64,000 nucleotides of DNA, taken from the NCBI GenBank assembly GCA_029263125.1, contig JAJCYD010000014.1:62001-126000 (forward strand). The letters run 5' to 3'. The DNA comes from Solirubrobacteraceae bacterium (lineage in GTDB: Bacteria > Actinomycetota > Thermoleophilia > Solirubrobacterales > Solirubrobacteraceae). Position 1 is the first letter of the stretch, and every line of letters begins with the position of its first letter. Positions 28,793 to 40,827 of this stretch are shown here, piece after piece. The translations under genes were made by a program, and so were the position numbers. The notes beneath the pieces were generated by a model. The model had not been told where the DNA came from. It was given only the letters and a program-made list of their open reading frames with translations, and made no database searches.

Positions 28793-29218
28793 ATGCGAAC
28801 CCACCTCAAGTCCATTGTCGCCCTGGCCACCGTCGTGATCCTCGCGGTCACCGGCGCCTCGATCGCCGCTGGCGGCACGACGCAGATCGCCGTACAGCCC
28901 ACCGCGACGCTGATGCCGGGCGACATGTCGCCGTTCGACGTCGCCGGCGTGAAGGCGATCCGCCGCGGCAAGGCGATTCCGTCCGGCTACCGGCTCATCG
29001 GGCGCCAGGTCACCATCACCCGCGACCGTGCGAGCGCGGGGGCGGCGCTGTTCTTTCGCTGCCCCGGCCACAAGCGCCTGAAGTCCTTCGCGACCCAGGG
29101 CCCAGTCGGATTCTCCGCCGACCGCCGCTACGTCGACCATCGCCAGACCTGGGTGCGGTCTGGTCCTGGCAAGCGCGGCGAGGAGGTCTCGGGCGCGATC
29201 TACGCGGTCTGCCGGTAG
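28793..29218 (+). CDS. Small secreted protein of unknown function
   Basis: A 141-residue protein with a signal peptide (SIVALATVVILAVTGASIAA, cleavage near residue 26). The mature part has VAGVKAIRRGKAIPSGYRLI, RQVTITRDRASAGAALFFRC, LKSFATQGPVGFS and a final YAVCR; the two cysteines could pair. I do not recognise the family. ATG 28793 is preceded by GGAGC. It lies between the broken DUF559-like gene and treZ, with its own terminator, so it is probably a single-gene unit. Confidence 0.7.
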   Translation: MRTHLKSIVALATVVILAVTGASIAAGGTTQIAVQPTATLMPGDMSPFDVAGVKAIRRGKAIPSGYRLIGRQVTITRDRASAGAALFFRCPGHKRLKSFATQGPVGFSADRRYVDHRQTWVRSGPGKRGEEVSGAIYAVCR

Positions 29219-29238
29219 CTCGCCGAACCGGTCTGTGG

Positions 29239-29262
29239 CGGCCTTCCCGGTTGGGAGGGCCG
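29239..29262 (+). terminator. Hairpin after small secreted protein
   Basis: CGGCCTTCCC, loop GGTT, GGGAGGGCCG. This is a ten-pair stem with one G-T wobble, starting 20 nt after the stop at 29218. It separates the small secreted gene from the treZ operon. Confidence 0.55.
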
Positions 29263-29332
29263 TCCCCGTCGGTCAGGGCACCGTGTGGGCCGATGCCCGC
29301 ATGTCCGTCCCCCGGCCGGGTACCGTGAAGCG

Positions 29333-31062
29333 GTGCCGACGACTGCCCAGCCCCTGCCGTGGGAACGCCCGCTCGGTGCCAATCCCGTAGGCGACGGGCT
29401 CGTGGAGTTCCGCGTCTGGGCGCCGCACGCCGACGAGGTGCGCGTCCGCGTCGGCGACTCCGAACACGCGCTCACCGACGCCGGCGGCGGGATCCACGAG
29501 GGGCGCGTCGCGGCGCAGGCCGGCGATGACTACGAGTACCGCTTCGGCGAACACGAGCTGCCCGACCCCTGCTCGCGCCACCAGCCGGGCGGTCTGCGCG
29601 GCCCGTCGCGCATCGTCGACACCGGCGCGTTTCAGTGGAGCGACGCGGCCTTCGCGCCGCGGCCACTCGCCGAGCAGGTCATCTACGAGCTGCACATCGG
29701 CACGTTCACCGCCGAAGGCACCTTCGACGCCGCCATCGAGCACCTGCCGCAGCTCGCCCGGCTCGGGATCACCGCGATCGAGGTCATGCCGGTCGCCGAG
29801 TTTCCCGGCGATCACGGCTGGGGCTATGACGGCGTCTACCTCTCGGCGGCGCAGTCCACCTATGGCGGCCCGCTGGCCTTCCAGCGCCTCGTCGACGCCG
29901 CCCACGCCCACGGCCTCGGCGTGATCCTCGACGTCGTCTACAACCACGTCGGCGCGTCGGGCAACACGGCGCTGGCCGCCTACGGGCCGTACTTCACCGA
30001 CCGCTACTCGACGTTCTGGGGCAGCGCGATCAACTACGACGACGAGCACTGCGACCCCGTGCGCGAGTGGGTCCTGCAGTCGGCCGAGGGCTGGGTGCGC
30101 GACTTTCATGTCGACGGCCTGCGGCTCGACGCGATCCACGCGATCTTCGACACGGGCGCGAACCCGATCATGGCCCAGCTCGCCGACCGCGTGCACGGCG
30201 CCCGCGATGGCGCGCTCGTCATCGCCGAGTCCGGCCTCAACGACCCCAAGGTCATCCGCCCCCGCGCGCAGGGCGGCTTCGGCCACGACGCGCAGTGGGC
30301 TGATGACTTCCACCACGCGCTGCGAGTCCTGCTCACCGGCGACACCGACGGCTACTACGCGGAGTTCGGCACGATCGCCGATCTCGCGAAGGCCTACCAA
30401 ACCCCCTTCGTCCACGACGGCCAGTACTCCACGTTTCGCAAGCGGCGCTTCGGCGCCCCGGCCGGCGACCGCCCGCCCGAGCAGTTCGTCGTCTTTGACC
30501 AGAACCACGACCAGGTCGGCAACCGCGCCCTCGGCGACCGCATGCCCGACGAGACACGCGCGCTGGCGGCGTTCAGCACGCTGCTGTCGCCGTTTGTGCC
30601 GATGCTGTTCATGGGCGAGGAGTACGGCGAGCCGGCGCCGTTTCAGTTCTTCAGCGACCACATCGACGAAAAGATCGCGACCGCCACGCGCGAGGGCCGC
30701 CGCCGCGAGTTCGCCGCCTTCGCCACGTTCGCCGGCGAGGAGGTTCCCGACCCGCAGGACCGCGCGACGTTCGAGCGCTCAAAGCTCACCCGCGAGCGCG
30801 ACCCCGCGATTGCCGAGCTCTACGCCGCGCTGCTGCGTGCCCGCACGCAGCTGCCACGCGACGAGGACATCATCATCCACCCCAACGAGGACCAGGGCTG
30901 GCTGGCCGTCGATCGCGGCCCCTTTCGCCTCGCGATGAACTTCTCCGCCGCCCCGCGCGAGATCCCGCTCGACGGGCACGCGGAGGTCGTGGTCGCGACC
31001 GCGACACCGCAGCTGCGCCCGGAGCATGTGCTGCTCGCCCCCAAGACAGGAGCCCTGCTGCG

Positions 31063-31066
<4 letters not shown>
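29333..31066 (+). CDS. treZ: Maltooligosyltrehalose trehalohydrolase
   Basis: A 577-residue GH13_10 enzyme that releases trehalose from maltooligosyltrehalose. The N-terminal CBM48-like domain has VEFRVWAPHADEVRVRV. The barrel has DGVYLSAAQSTYGGP and VILDVVYNHVGASGN, nucleophile Asp in GLRLDAIHAIFD, Glu in VIAESGLNDPKV, and Asp in VVFDQNHDQVGNR. The start is GTG 29333, with a weak ribosome site. It overlaps glgX by 4 nt and heads a treZ-glgX-treY operon. Confidence 0.95.
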
Positions 31067-33200
<2,134 letters not shown>

Positions 33201-33201
<1 letters not shown>

Positions 33202-35189
33202 TGCCCGAGCTGCGCGCCACCTACCGCCTGCAGCTCGGTCCCGGCCTGCGCTTCGACGACGTGCGCGCGCTCGTCCCATACCTGCGCGACCTGGGGATCT
33301 CGCACCTGTACCTGTCGCCCTCGCTGCGTGCGCGTTCAGGCTCCACGCACGGCTACGACGTCGTGGACCCGACGCAGGTCTCAGCATCGCTGGGCGGAGA
33401 GGACGGGCTGCTGGCGCTCGCCGCGGAGGGCCTCCCGATCGTGCTGGACATCGTCCCCAACCACATGGGGATCGGCGAGGAGAACCGCTGGTGGTCAGAC
33501 CCCGCGGAGCGCGTGCGCGTCTTCGACGTGGACCCCGAGACCGGCCACTACCGGCGCTTCTTTGACATCGACGACCTCGCGGGCGTGCGCGTGGAGGACC
33601 CCGAGGTCTTCGAGCTCACGCATCGCAAGGTGCTGTCGCTGGTGGCCGACGGGGTGATCGACGGGCTGCGCATCGACCATCCCGACGGGTTGGCCGATCC
33701 CGCCGGCTACCTGCGACGGCTGCGAGCACAAGGCGTCGAGCACGTCTGGGTGGAGAAGATCCTGCACCCCGGCGAACGGCTGCGCGACTGGCCCGTCGAG
33801 GGGACCGTCGGCTATGAGTTCCTCAACGAGGCGCAGGGCCTGTTCATCGACCCGGCGGGAGAGGCGCCGATGACGGCGCTGTACGCCGCGCTCGTGGAGG
33901 ATGACCGCACCTTCGAGGAGCTGGCGCTGGAGGCCCAGCTCGAGCAGGCGCACGGCACGTTCTCGCGCGAGGTGCAGCGACTGGCGAGCCTGCACGATCC
34001 CGGCGGCCTCGAGGAGGCGCTGGCGCGCTTGCCGGTCTACCGCACCTACGTGCGTGACGGCGAGATGCACGTCGACGACCACGCCGCACTGGCTGCCGCC
34101 GGCCGAGCCGACCTCTTCGACACGGCGCCCGAGGAGTTCGTCTCGCGCTTTCAGCAGACCTCGCCGCCGGTGACAGCCAAGGGCATCGAGGACACGGCCT
34201 TCTATCGCTACCTGCGCCTGCTCGCGCTCAACGACGTCGGCGGCGATCCGGGCCGCTGGGGCATCACCGTCGAGGAGTTCCATGCGGCAAACGCCGTGCG
34301 CGCCGAGCGCTTCCCGCGCGCGATGCTGACGACGCAGACGCACGACACCAAGCGCTCGGGCGACGCGCGGGCTCGCCTGGGGGCGCTGAGCGCGATGGCG
34401 GCGGAGTGGGAGGCGCACGTTCGGCGCTGGTATGAGCTGACCGAGCGCCTCGTCGTCGACGGCGCTCCGGACCGCCACGAGCGCTATCTCATCTTCCAGA
34501 CGCTGGCCGCGGCGTGGCCGATCGAGATGGACCGCCTGACCGGCTACCTGGAGAAGGCGCTGCGCGAGGCCAAGCGCAACACCACGTGGGTCGACCAGGA
34601 GCGCGACTGGGAGGGACGGGTCGTCCGATTCGCCGAGGAGCTGCTCGCCTACGAGCCGTTCCTCGAAGACTTCCTGGCGTTCATCGAGCTCGTGGTGGCG
34701 GCCGGCGAGAGGTCGGCGCTCGGACAGCTGCTGCTGAAGCTCACGGTCCCGGGGATCCCCGACATCTACCAGGGCGACGAGCTCATCGACCTCTCGCTCG
34801 TGGACCCCGACAACCGCCGCCCGGTCGACTGGGATGCGCGGCGCCAGGCGCTCGCCGACCTGCGGGCGGGCGCCGAGCCGGCGCGCGAGACGATGAAGCT
34901 GCACGTGATCGCGCGCGCTTTGGAGCTGCGCACGCGGCGCCCCGAGGCGTTCGCCGGCGCGTACGCGCCGGTGGCGGCGGGACCGGACCTCTGCGCGTTC
35001 ACGCGCGGCGACGACGGCGAGGTTCTCGTCGTCGTCGCGCTGCGCGGCCACGGTCGCGCGACGGAGGTCGCCGTCGCCGCGGGGCGCTACCGCTGCGCGC
35101 TGACCGGCGACGAGCACGAGATCACCGGGGCGTTCGTCGCGGAGAGCCTGCTGACCTTCGAGGGGCTGGGCCTGCTGGAGCGGATGTAG
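33201..35189 (+). CDS. treY: Malto-oligosyltrehalose synthase
   Basis: A 662-residue GH13_26 enzyme that turns the reducing end of maltodextrin into a trehalose unit, the step before TreZ. It starts RATYRLQLGPGLRFDDV, the family hallmark, followed by SHLYLSPSLRARSGSTHGYD. Catalytic residues: Asp in GLRIDHPDGLADP, Glu in VWVEKILHPGE, and Asp in THDTKRSGDARAR. It is shorter than many TreY proteins (700-850). GTG 33201 overlaps the glgX stop by one base. A likely terminator follows. Confidence 0.95.
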
Positions 35190-35213
35190 CGGGGCTCGGC
35201 GCAGTCGCGCAGT

Positions 35214-35242
35214 CCCATGCCCGACCGCCGGCCGGGCATGGG
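35214..35242 (+). terminator. Terminator-like hairpin after treY
   Basis: CCCATGCCCG and its perfect complement CGGGCATGGG flank a nine-base loop, starting 24 nt after the treY stop. It has no T-run, but the ten-pair stem at an operon end supports termination. Confidence 0.55.
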
Positions 35243-35313
35243 CGATCCTCGGAGCCTGCGTCGACCACGCGGGCGCAGCGGCGTCGAGGACATGTCGCCC
35301 CGAGACGCGAAGG

Positions 35314-36141
35314 ATGCGCTGCGGCGCGATACTCGCCCGCGTGCGCTTCAGGATCGATCTCGCCGCGGTGATCGCGACGCTCGTGCTGCCGGCGAGTGCC
35401 GCGGCTGCGCCGCCGCCGCCGAGCTTCTCGGTCCTCGAGGCCCAGACCAGCCCCAAGCAGGCCTACGTCGCGGGCAGGCCGGTGCGGATCGCGTTTCGCG
35501 TCGCGGCGTCGGCGCCGCTGGCACTGGCGCTTGACATCGTGTGCGAGAAGACCGGCAAGCCCGTCCGCCGCATCCTGCTCGATGACGTCGTGCCCGGCGC
35601 CCAGCGGCTCGTCCGCTGGAACGGCGTGACCGGCGGCGACAAGGTCGCGCCCGGTGGGCGCTATCGCATCCGCCTGCGTGCGCCAGACGGCACGGCTCGC
35701 CGGGCGGGCGCGTTCACGCTGCGCAGCCACGCCTATCCGATCCGCGGACGGCACGCCGACCGCGGGCCGATCGGCACGTTCGGCGTCGGTCGCAACGGCG
35801 GGCGTACGCACGAGGGCTATGACGTCAACGCCGCCTGCCGCACGCCGCTGGTGGCCGCGCGCGGTGGCCGCGTGGTGCGCTCGACCTACGACCGGGTCCT
35901 GTACGGGAACCTCGTCGTCGTCCGCGGCGAGCGCACGCATCGCGATTACTGGTACGCGCACCTGCGGCGCCGTTCGCGTCTGCGGCCGGGCGATCGCGTG
36001 CTCACGGGCCAGCGGATCGGCAGCGTCGGCGCCACCGGCAACGCCCGCACGATCGGCTGCCACCTGCACTTCGAGATCCGCTCCCGCGGGCGGCCGATCG
36101 ACCCCCGGCGCGAGCTGCACGCCTGGGACGCCTGGAGCTGA
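35314..36141 (+). CDS. Secreted M23 family peptidase
   Basis: A 275-residue exported protein. The signal sequence is FRIDLAAVIATLVLPASAAA with cleavage near AAAA. A beta-sandwich domain follows (about 35-140; YVAGRPVRIAFRV to GGRYRIRLRAPDG, FlgD/Ig-like). The M23 domain follows (about 150-270), with zinc ligands in THEGYDVNAACRTPL and GCHLHFEIRSRG. It lacks the riboswitch and PG-binding domain of the other M23 gene at 4068. The start may be ATG 35314 or GTG 35341; neither has a good ribosome site. Confidence 0.85.
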   Translation: MRCGAILARVRFRIDLAAVIATLVLPASAAAAPPPPSFSVLEAQTSPKQAYVAGRPVRIAFRVAASAPLALALDIVCEKTGKPVRRILLDDVVPGAQRLVRWNGVTGGDKVAPGGRYRIRLRAPDGTARRAGAFTLRSHAYPIRGRHADRGPIGTFGVGRNGGRTHEGYDVNAACRTPLVAARGGRVVRSTYDRVLYGNLVVVRGERTHRDYWYAHLRRRSRLRPGDRVLTGQRIGSVGATGNARTIGCHLHFEIRSRGRPIDPRRELHAWDAWS

Positions 36142-36253
36142 GCTGGCCGACCGCCGCCGCGCAGGACTACCATCAGCACAGCCTGCCCGTGCCGAGCAAG
36201 CGCTCGTCACGGCGCATGGTCCGAGAACTCAGACCTTTGCGGAGGAACGCCCC

Positions 36254-36532
36254 ATGGCATTCGAAGTCGGACAGCGCGTGATCGCTGAGAAGTCGGGCCG
36301 TCGTAGAAGGTCGGCACGGGCGCCGATGCGCCCACCGCGCCACGGCGTCGTCGAGAAGGTGTTGCGCGGCGATCCCAACCCGCGCTATGAGATCCGCTGG
36401 GACGAGGGCATCGTGACGATCTTCTCGCCCCAGAACGGTGGCCTGACGCTCGACGAGGACTACGACGGCCCGGGCAACTCCGAGAACGCGGCGTCCGCGC
36501 GCAGGAGCACCAAGGCCCAGGCGGCCGAGTAG
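36254..36532 (+). CDS. DUF1918-domain protein
   Basis: A 92-residue basic-to-acidic protein. FEVGQRVIAEK, then PPRHGVVEKVLRGDPNPRYE and IRWDEGIVTIFSPQNGG follow the DUF1918 SH3-like fold found in small actinobacterial proteins of unknown role. A short Arg-rich insertion (GRRRRSARAPM) sits in the first loop. ATG 36254 is preceded by GGAGGA. It lies alone between the M23 gene and the convergent GH2 gene. Confidence 0.8.
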   Translation: MAFEVGQRVIAEKSGRRRRSARAPMRPPRHGVVEKVLRGDPNPRYEIRWDEGIVTIFSPQNGGLTLDEDYDGPGNSENAASARRSTKAQAAE

Positions 36533-36542
36533 CGCGCGGCCG

Positions 36543-38450
36543 TCAGCCGTCCGCAAGGGCGGCCTGCACGGCCTTCAGCGCCGGCTTCGGGCGGCCCGCG
36601 AAGTCATACAGCCCCTTCTCGTTGAGCCCGGGTGTGAGCTTGAGGTCGGGCATCCTGCGGGCGATCGAGCCGCCGACGAAGTCCGGTCGCAGCGCGTAGT
36701 CGCGCAGCGACCAGATCAATATGCCGCTGAGCCCCGGCTCGTCGCGCAGCGCGCGCAGGCGGCGGGCCAGCAAACGGCCCTGGAAGCGCAGGCCGCCGAA
36801 CGCGTTGGTCGGCGACCGCGGGCTGCCGGCGGCTCCGAGCTCGGTGACGACGAGCGGCTTGCCGGGAAACAGCCGCCGCAGCCTCGCGATGCGTTCGGAG
36901 GCGACCTGCGCCTGGCGCTGCGGCGTCGAGTCGGTCTCGGTGTACCAGCCGATGTAGTCGGTCACGCCGAGCATGTCGAGCTCGGCGAAGAGCGGCCCGT
37001 CGGCGCGCGGGAGCTTTGAGCCCCACAGGTCGGCGGCGACGGGGCGTCCGGGATCCATGCTGTGCAGGCGCTTGGCTGTCGCGGTCACGTACTCCTTCTG
37101 CCCGGGACGGCCCTGGCCCGGCGCCTCGTTGGTCAGCGTCCAGGCGAGGATCGAGGGATGCGGCTGGTCCTGCTCGGCGGTGCGCAGCGCGCGGTCGCGC
37201 ACCGCCGCGATCGCCGCGGGGGTCGTCGCGCGCCAGCGGCCCGCGGGCTCCCACGGGCCGATCTCCTGCCACACGAAGATCCCCGCCGCGTCGAGGCGGT
37301 CGAGCATGCTCTGCGAGAGCGGCAGCTGCGAGCGCGTCGCGTTGGCGCCAATCGATCGCAGCCCCGCGATGAGCCGCTGCTCGTCGCCGGCGGTCATCGC
37401 ATCGCCGTGCCCGCGGGCGTCGGCCGGCAGCGCCGCGCCGCGCAGCACGAGCCGATCGCCGTTGAGCTTCATGCCGTTGCCGTCCCAGGTGATCTCGCGC
37501 ACCCCGACCTTGCGCGTCAGCAGCGACTCGTCTGGCACGCCCACCTGCAGGTCGTAGAGACTCGGGTCCTGCGGCGACCACAGCGCAGGGTCGTCGACGA
37601 GAATCGACGCGGTCGTCGTCTTGGACTGGTTGTGCCCGACGCTCACCGCGCTGAAGCTCAGCGGCTGGAGGGCGCCGTCGCGCGCCAGCGTGCCCGAGGG
37701 CGCCAGCACGCGCTCGGCGCCGGCGTTGCGCACGCGCACCGAGACGTCCACGCGTGCCCGGCCGCCGGGCGTCAGTCGCGTGCGCACCCGCAGCGCGCCG
37801 ATCCTGCTCGGTCCCAGGCGCGTCAGCGTCACCGGCCGGTGCAGCCCGCCGTAGTTGAACCACGCGCGCTGCCAGTCCTCGTCGGCCTGACGCTCGGGGT
37901 CGCGCCAGTCAACGCGCACCGCCACCGTGTGGCGGCCGGCCTTCAACGCGGCGCGCGCGCTGAAGGCCTCATACGCGCCGACGTGTGCGCGGCGCAGCGT
38001 GCCGTCCACGTAGACCTGCGTGCGGTAGTGGGCGGATTCGAAGGACAGCGCGTAGTCGCCGTCGACCGGGGCATCGATCGTTCGGGCATACCAGCCGACG
38101 CTGCCCTCGTGCGCACGCTGACCCGCGGCGCCGCTGTGGGCGCCCGCGTTCGGCGAGTGCGGGATGCGGAGGATCTGACCGCCGAAACGCCCGTCGGCCC
38201 AGCCCGCGCGCAGCCCGCGATTGGCGCGATCGGAGCGGTAGCGCCAGCGGTGCAGGACCACCGGCCGGCTGCCATTGGGTCCGCCGGCTCGCTGCAGCAG
38301 CGCCAAGCTGGCGGCGCTCTGCTTCGCCGCGGGCGGGCCAGCCGAACCGCCGCTGCCGCTGCCGCCGTCGTCGCCGAGCACGAAGACCGCGGCCAGCGCG
38401 CATCCGACCAGGACGACGCACGCGAGGGAGATGGCGAGGGTTCGGGACAT
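36543..38450 (-). CDS. Membrane-anchored glycoside hydrolase family 2 protein
   Basis: A 635-residue protein. An N-terminal helix (ISLACVVLVGCALAAVFVLG) serves as anchor or signal, with a Gly/Ser linker. It is followed by a GH2 sugar-binding domain (about 45-215), an Ig-like domain (about 220-310) and a catalytic barrel. The acid/base Glu is in AWTLTNEAPGQGRP and the nucleophile Glu in LVVTELGAAGSP. The C-terminal domain of large beta-galactosidases is absent, so it is closer to beta-glucuronidase or exo-mannosidase-like GH2 enzymes; the substrate is not readable. The frame is open to 38546, but ATG 38450 starts the membrane helix region. Confidence 0.85.
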   Translation of the reverse strand: MSRTLAISLACVVLVGCALAAVFVLGDDGGSGSGGSAGPPAAKQSAASLALLQRAGGPNGSRPVVLHRWRYRSDRANRGLRAGWADGRFGGQILRIPHSPNAGAHSGAAGQRAHEGSVGWYARTIDAPVDGDYALSFESAHYRTQVYVDGTLRRAHVGAYEAFSARAALKAGRHTVAVRVDWRDPERQADEDWQRAWFNYGGLHRPVTLTRLGPSRIGALRVRTRLTPGGRARVDVSVRVRNAGAERVLAPSGTLARDGALQPLSFSAVSVGHNQSKTTTASILVDDPALWSPQDPSLYDLQVGVPDESLLTRKVGVREITWDGNGMKLNGDRLVLRGAALPADARGHGDAMTAGDEQRLIAGLRSIGANATRSQLPLSQSMLDRLDAAGIFVWQEIGPWEPAGRWRATTPAAIAAVRDRALRTAEQDQPHPSILAWTLTNEAPGQGRPGQKEYVTATAKRLHSMDPGRPVAADLWGSKLPRADGPLFAELDMLGVTDYIGWYTETDSTPQRQAQVASERIARLRRLFPGKPLVVTELGAAGSPRSPTNAFGGLRFQGRLLARRLRALRDEPGLSGILIWSLRDYALRPDFVGGSIARRMPDLKLTPGLNEKGLYDFAGRPKPALKAVQAALADG

Positions 38451-38536
38451 GGTGATCGCTAGGTCCTCTGACGCCACATGGATCGGACAACGCGCGTCGC
38501 CGGCAACAAGTCGCGCGCCGGTAGGATCGCGCGGCC

Positions 38537-39754
38537 CTGGGACCACGCATCCTCATCCTGTCGTGGGAGTACCCGCCGATCGTCGCAGGCGGACTCGCGC
38601 GGCACGTCAGCAAGTTGTCGCAGGCGCTCGTGCGAGCCGGCGTCGAGGTGCACGTGCTCACGCGTGGTGGGGCGGACATGCCCGCCGAGCAGACCTGCGG
38701 CGGCGTCGTCGTGCACCGCGTCCGCGAGGACGAGATGCCGCGCGACCTCGATGCCTTCGTCGCGTGGGTCGAGGGCATGAACTCGCACATGCACGCGGCC
38801 GGGCGCCAGCTCGCCAAGCGGCTGGACTTCGAGGTCATCCACGGCCACGACTGGCTCGTCGCCGGAGCGGCGGCGGCGCTCGCCTCGCGCCTGCGCCGGC
38901 CGTACCTCACGACGATCCACGCGACCGAGCACGGCCGTCACCAGGGCTGGGTCGACAAGCACCCGCAGTCCTACATCCACCGCATCGAGACGTGGATGGC
39001 CGGCCGCGCCGATGGCGTCATCACCTGCTCGCACTACATGCGCGGCCACGTCGCCGACGTGTTCGCCATCGACGAGCGGCGCGTCACGGTGATTCCCAAC
39101 GGCATCGACCGCGACGACCTGCGTCCGGTCGGCGACCTCGCCGCGCTGCGGGGGCGCTTCGCCCAGCCCGACGAGCGGCTCGTGCTGCTCGTGGGCAGGC
39201 TGGTCTACGAGAAGGGCTTTCAGCTTGCGCTGGACGCGCTGCCGCAGGTGATCCGCCGCTCGGGCCGGGTGCGCTTCCTCGTCGCGGGGTCCGGCACGCA
39301 CGAGCAGGAGCTGCGCAAGCAGGCGCGGCGCCTGGGGCTGAGCGGTCACGGCACGTTCATGGGCTGGATCGGCGACGACGTCCTGCACTCCCTCTACCGG
39401 ATCGCCGACCTGTGCGTGGTGCCGAGCATCTACGAGCCGTTCGGGCTCGTGGCGCTGGAGGCGATGGCCAGCAACTGCCCCTGCATCGTGGCCGACACCG
39501 GAGGCCTGCGCGAGGTCGTCCCCAACGCCGACGTCGGCCTGCGCTTCAGCTCGCGTGATCCGCGTGCCCTGGCGAGCATGATGTGCCGGGTGCTCGACGA
39601 CGACGCGCTGCGCGAGCGGCTGGTCGCCGAGGCCTCGGTCCACGTCGAGGGATTCGACTGGGACGACGTGGCGCGGCGCACGGCGCGGGTCTACGCCCAG
39701 CTCGGTGGCGGCTCGGAGGAGGCGAAGGTGACGGCGGGCCCGCGGCCCGCGTGA
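38537..39754 (+). CDS. GT4 glycosyltransferase, glycogen synthase (GlgM/GlgA)-like
   Basis: A GT-B glycosyltransferase of about 405 residues. The N-terminal motif RILILSWEYPPIVAGGLARH is the nucleotide-sugar-synthase signature of actinobacterial glycogen synthase and maltose-1-phosphate synthase (GlgM). HGHDWLVAGAA, VIPNGIDRDDL, GRLVYEKGFQLALDAL and the retaining-GT motif EPFGLVALEAMAS all follow. This frame has no ATG, GTG or TTG before 38615, which would delete the essential N-terminus. The upstream stop is at 38522-38524, so the only plausible start is CTG 38537, ten bases after AGGA. A frameshift is the alternative. GlgM activity would supply maltose-1-phosphate to GlgE. Confidence 0.85.
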   Translation: MGPRILILSWEYPPIVAGGLARHVSKLSQALVRAGVEVHVLTRGGADMPAEQTCGGVVVHRVREDEMPRDLDAFVAWVEGMNSHMHAAGRQLAKRLDFEVIHGHDWLVAGAAAALASRLRRPYLTTIHATEHGRHQGWVDKHPQSYIHRIETWMAGRADGVITCSHYMRGHVADVFAIDERRVTVIPNGIDRDDLRPVGDLAALRGRFAQPDERLVLLVGRLVYEKGFQLALDALPQVIRRSGRVRFLVAGSGTHEQELRKQARRLGLSGHGTFMGWIGDDVLHSLYRIADLCVVPSIYEPFGLVALEAMASNCPCIVADTGGLREVVPNADVGLRFSSRDPRALASMMCRVLDDDALRERLVAEASVHVEGFDWDDVARRTARVYAQLGGGSEEAKVTAGPRPA

Positions 39755-39757
39755 CGC

Positions 39758-39946
39758 GCTACTCGCTGTCGGGGGGAGGCTTGCGCCCCCAGCGACCGGC
39801 GAGCTTGTCGTCGGCGGCCTTGTCGCCGCGGCCGGAAATCATCGCGACGAGCACGCAGACGGTCGCGATCGCCGGCACCATCACGACCCAGGTGAAGATG
39901 AGACCGATGCTGTCGGTCCATCCCTGGCTGAGGGCGATCAGTTCCA
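39758..39946 (-). CDS. Small single-pass membrane protein
   Basis: A 62-residue protein with one helix (GLIFTWVVMVPAIATVCVLV, about residues 14-34) and a charged tail (GRGDKAADDKLAGRWGRKP). It is too small for a family call. Codon use looks normal for the region, and the frame fills the gap between the glycosyltransferase and the lipoprotein gene. Convergent with the glycosyltransferase, 3 nt apart. ATG is at 39946 or a base beside it. Function unknown. Confidence 0.6.
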
Positions 39947-40019
39947 TGCGGCGCAGAATACTGGGATGGGCGGCCAGAGGCGGCCCGGAGCGACGCTCGC
40001 GCCGTGTCGACGGACCCGG

Positions 40020-40496
40020 CTACTCGCCACGCATGAACGCCTCGTCCTCGCCCTCCGGCACGTCGACCAGCAGCCAGCGGCGACCGTCCTCACGCTGGGC
40101 CAGAAGGACCAGCACTCTACGGTCTTGACCGGGGTGAAAGATGGGAACGCGAGCGCGATCGCCGCGGATCTCCACCCCAGAGGCGCGCGCGCGTGCGCCG
40201 TCGAACGCAACCGCGGCGGCCCTGCCGTCGTCGGTGAGGAAGATGGCTTGGAATGTCTTCGCGCACGAGCCTCCGAGGCGAGCGAGCTCGCGGCGATCCT
40301 CCGGCGTACGCGTCTGACATGCGGCGCGGCCGTCGTTGGAAACGAGCGCCTTCATGTACTTATCGGCGACTCGCGCGAGGGCGGCCGCATCGGTCTTGGT
40401 CGGGGTCGAGGAGGACGCGTTGCCGTCGTCGTCATCACCGCAACCCCCGAGCGAGATCACGAGCACGACGAGCCCACTGAGCGCGAACCGCCGCAT
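40020..40496 (-). CDS. Small lipoprotein of unknown function
   Basis: A 158-residue lipoprotein. The signal ends with the lipobox LGGC and the mature chain begins CGDDDDGNASSS. The globular part (LARVADKYMKALVSNDGRAA to WLLVDVPEG) has the size and pattern of an NTF2-like or DUF4878-type domain: two helices, a Cys pair (CQTRTPEDRRELARLGGSC), then strands. ATG 40496 is chosen from the signal peptide. The ligand is unknown. Confidence 0.75.
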   Translation of the reverse strand: MRRFALSGLVVLVISLGGCGDDDDGNASSSTPTKTDAAALARVADKYMKALVSNDGRAACQTRTPEDRRELARLGGSCAKTFQAIFLTDDGRAAAVAFDGARARASGVEIRGDRARVPIFHPGQDRRVLVLLAQREDGRRWLLVDVPEGEDEAFMRGE

Positions 40497-40827
40497 CGGC
40501 GCCAGTCTCACATATTCCACGGTGCGCGTGTGAATCTTGCTCGTACGATCGTGCGTGCGCTCGGGCATGAGTGCGCGAGCCTTGCGGTCGCCGCGGCACG
40601 GCACTCGGAGGTGCGCTGATGGAGCGGCGCGCTGCCGTAGCGTCCGAACTGGGGGCCTGCACGCATGCGCCATGCCACCGTCGTTGCCATTGATCTCGTA
40701 TCGCCGTTGCTCTCACGAGTTCACCAAGATGCGTAGTGACCTTCGGTATGACGTTGGAAATCTGTCACCGGTTGGAGTTCCGTCCCGACCGCCGTCGAAG
40801 ATGCGACGCTCCGCGATACTTGCGCAG
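40497..40827. other. Intergenic region without recognised gene
   Basis: A 331-bp gap between the divergent lipoprotein and AraC genes. The frame of the AraC gene remains open through most of it, but the translated text (Arg/Ser/Cys-rich) has no family features. I see no RNA gene, strong promoter or repeat. It must contain both promoters. Confidence 0.5.

Noticed and set aside
38478-38780. ATG 38478 as start of the GT4 gene
   Set aside because: It is in a different frame from the conserved glycosyltransferase sequence; joining it would need a frameshift.
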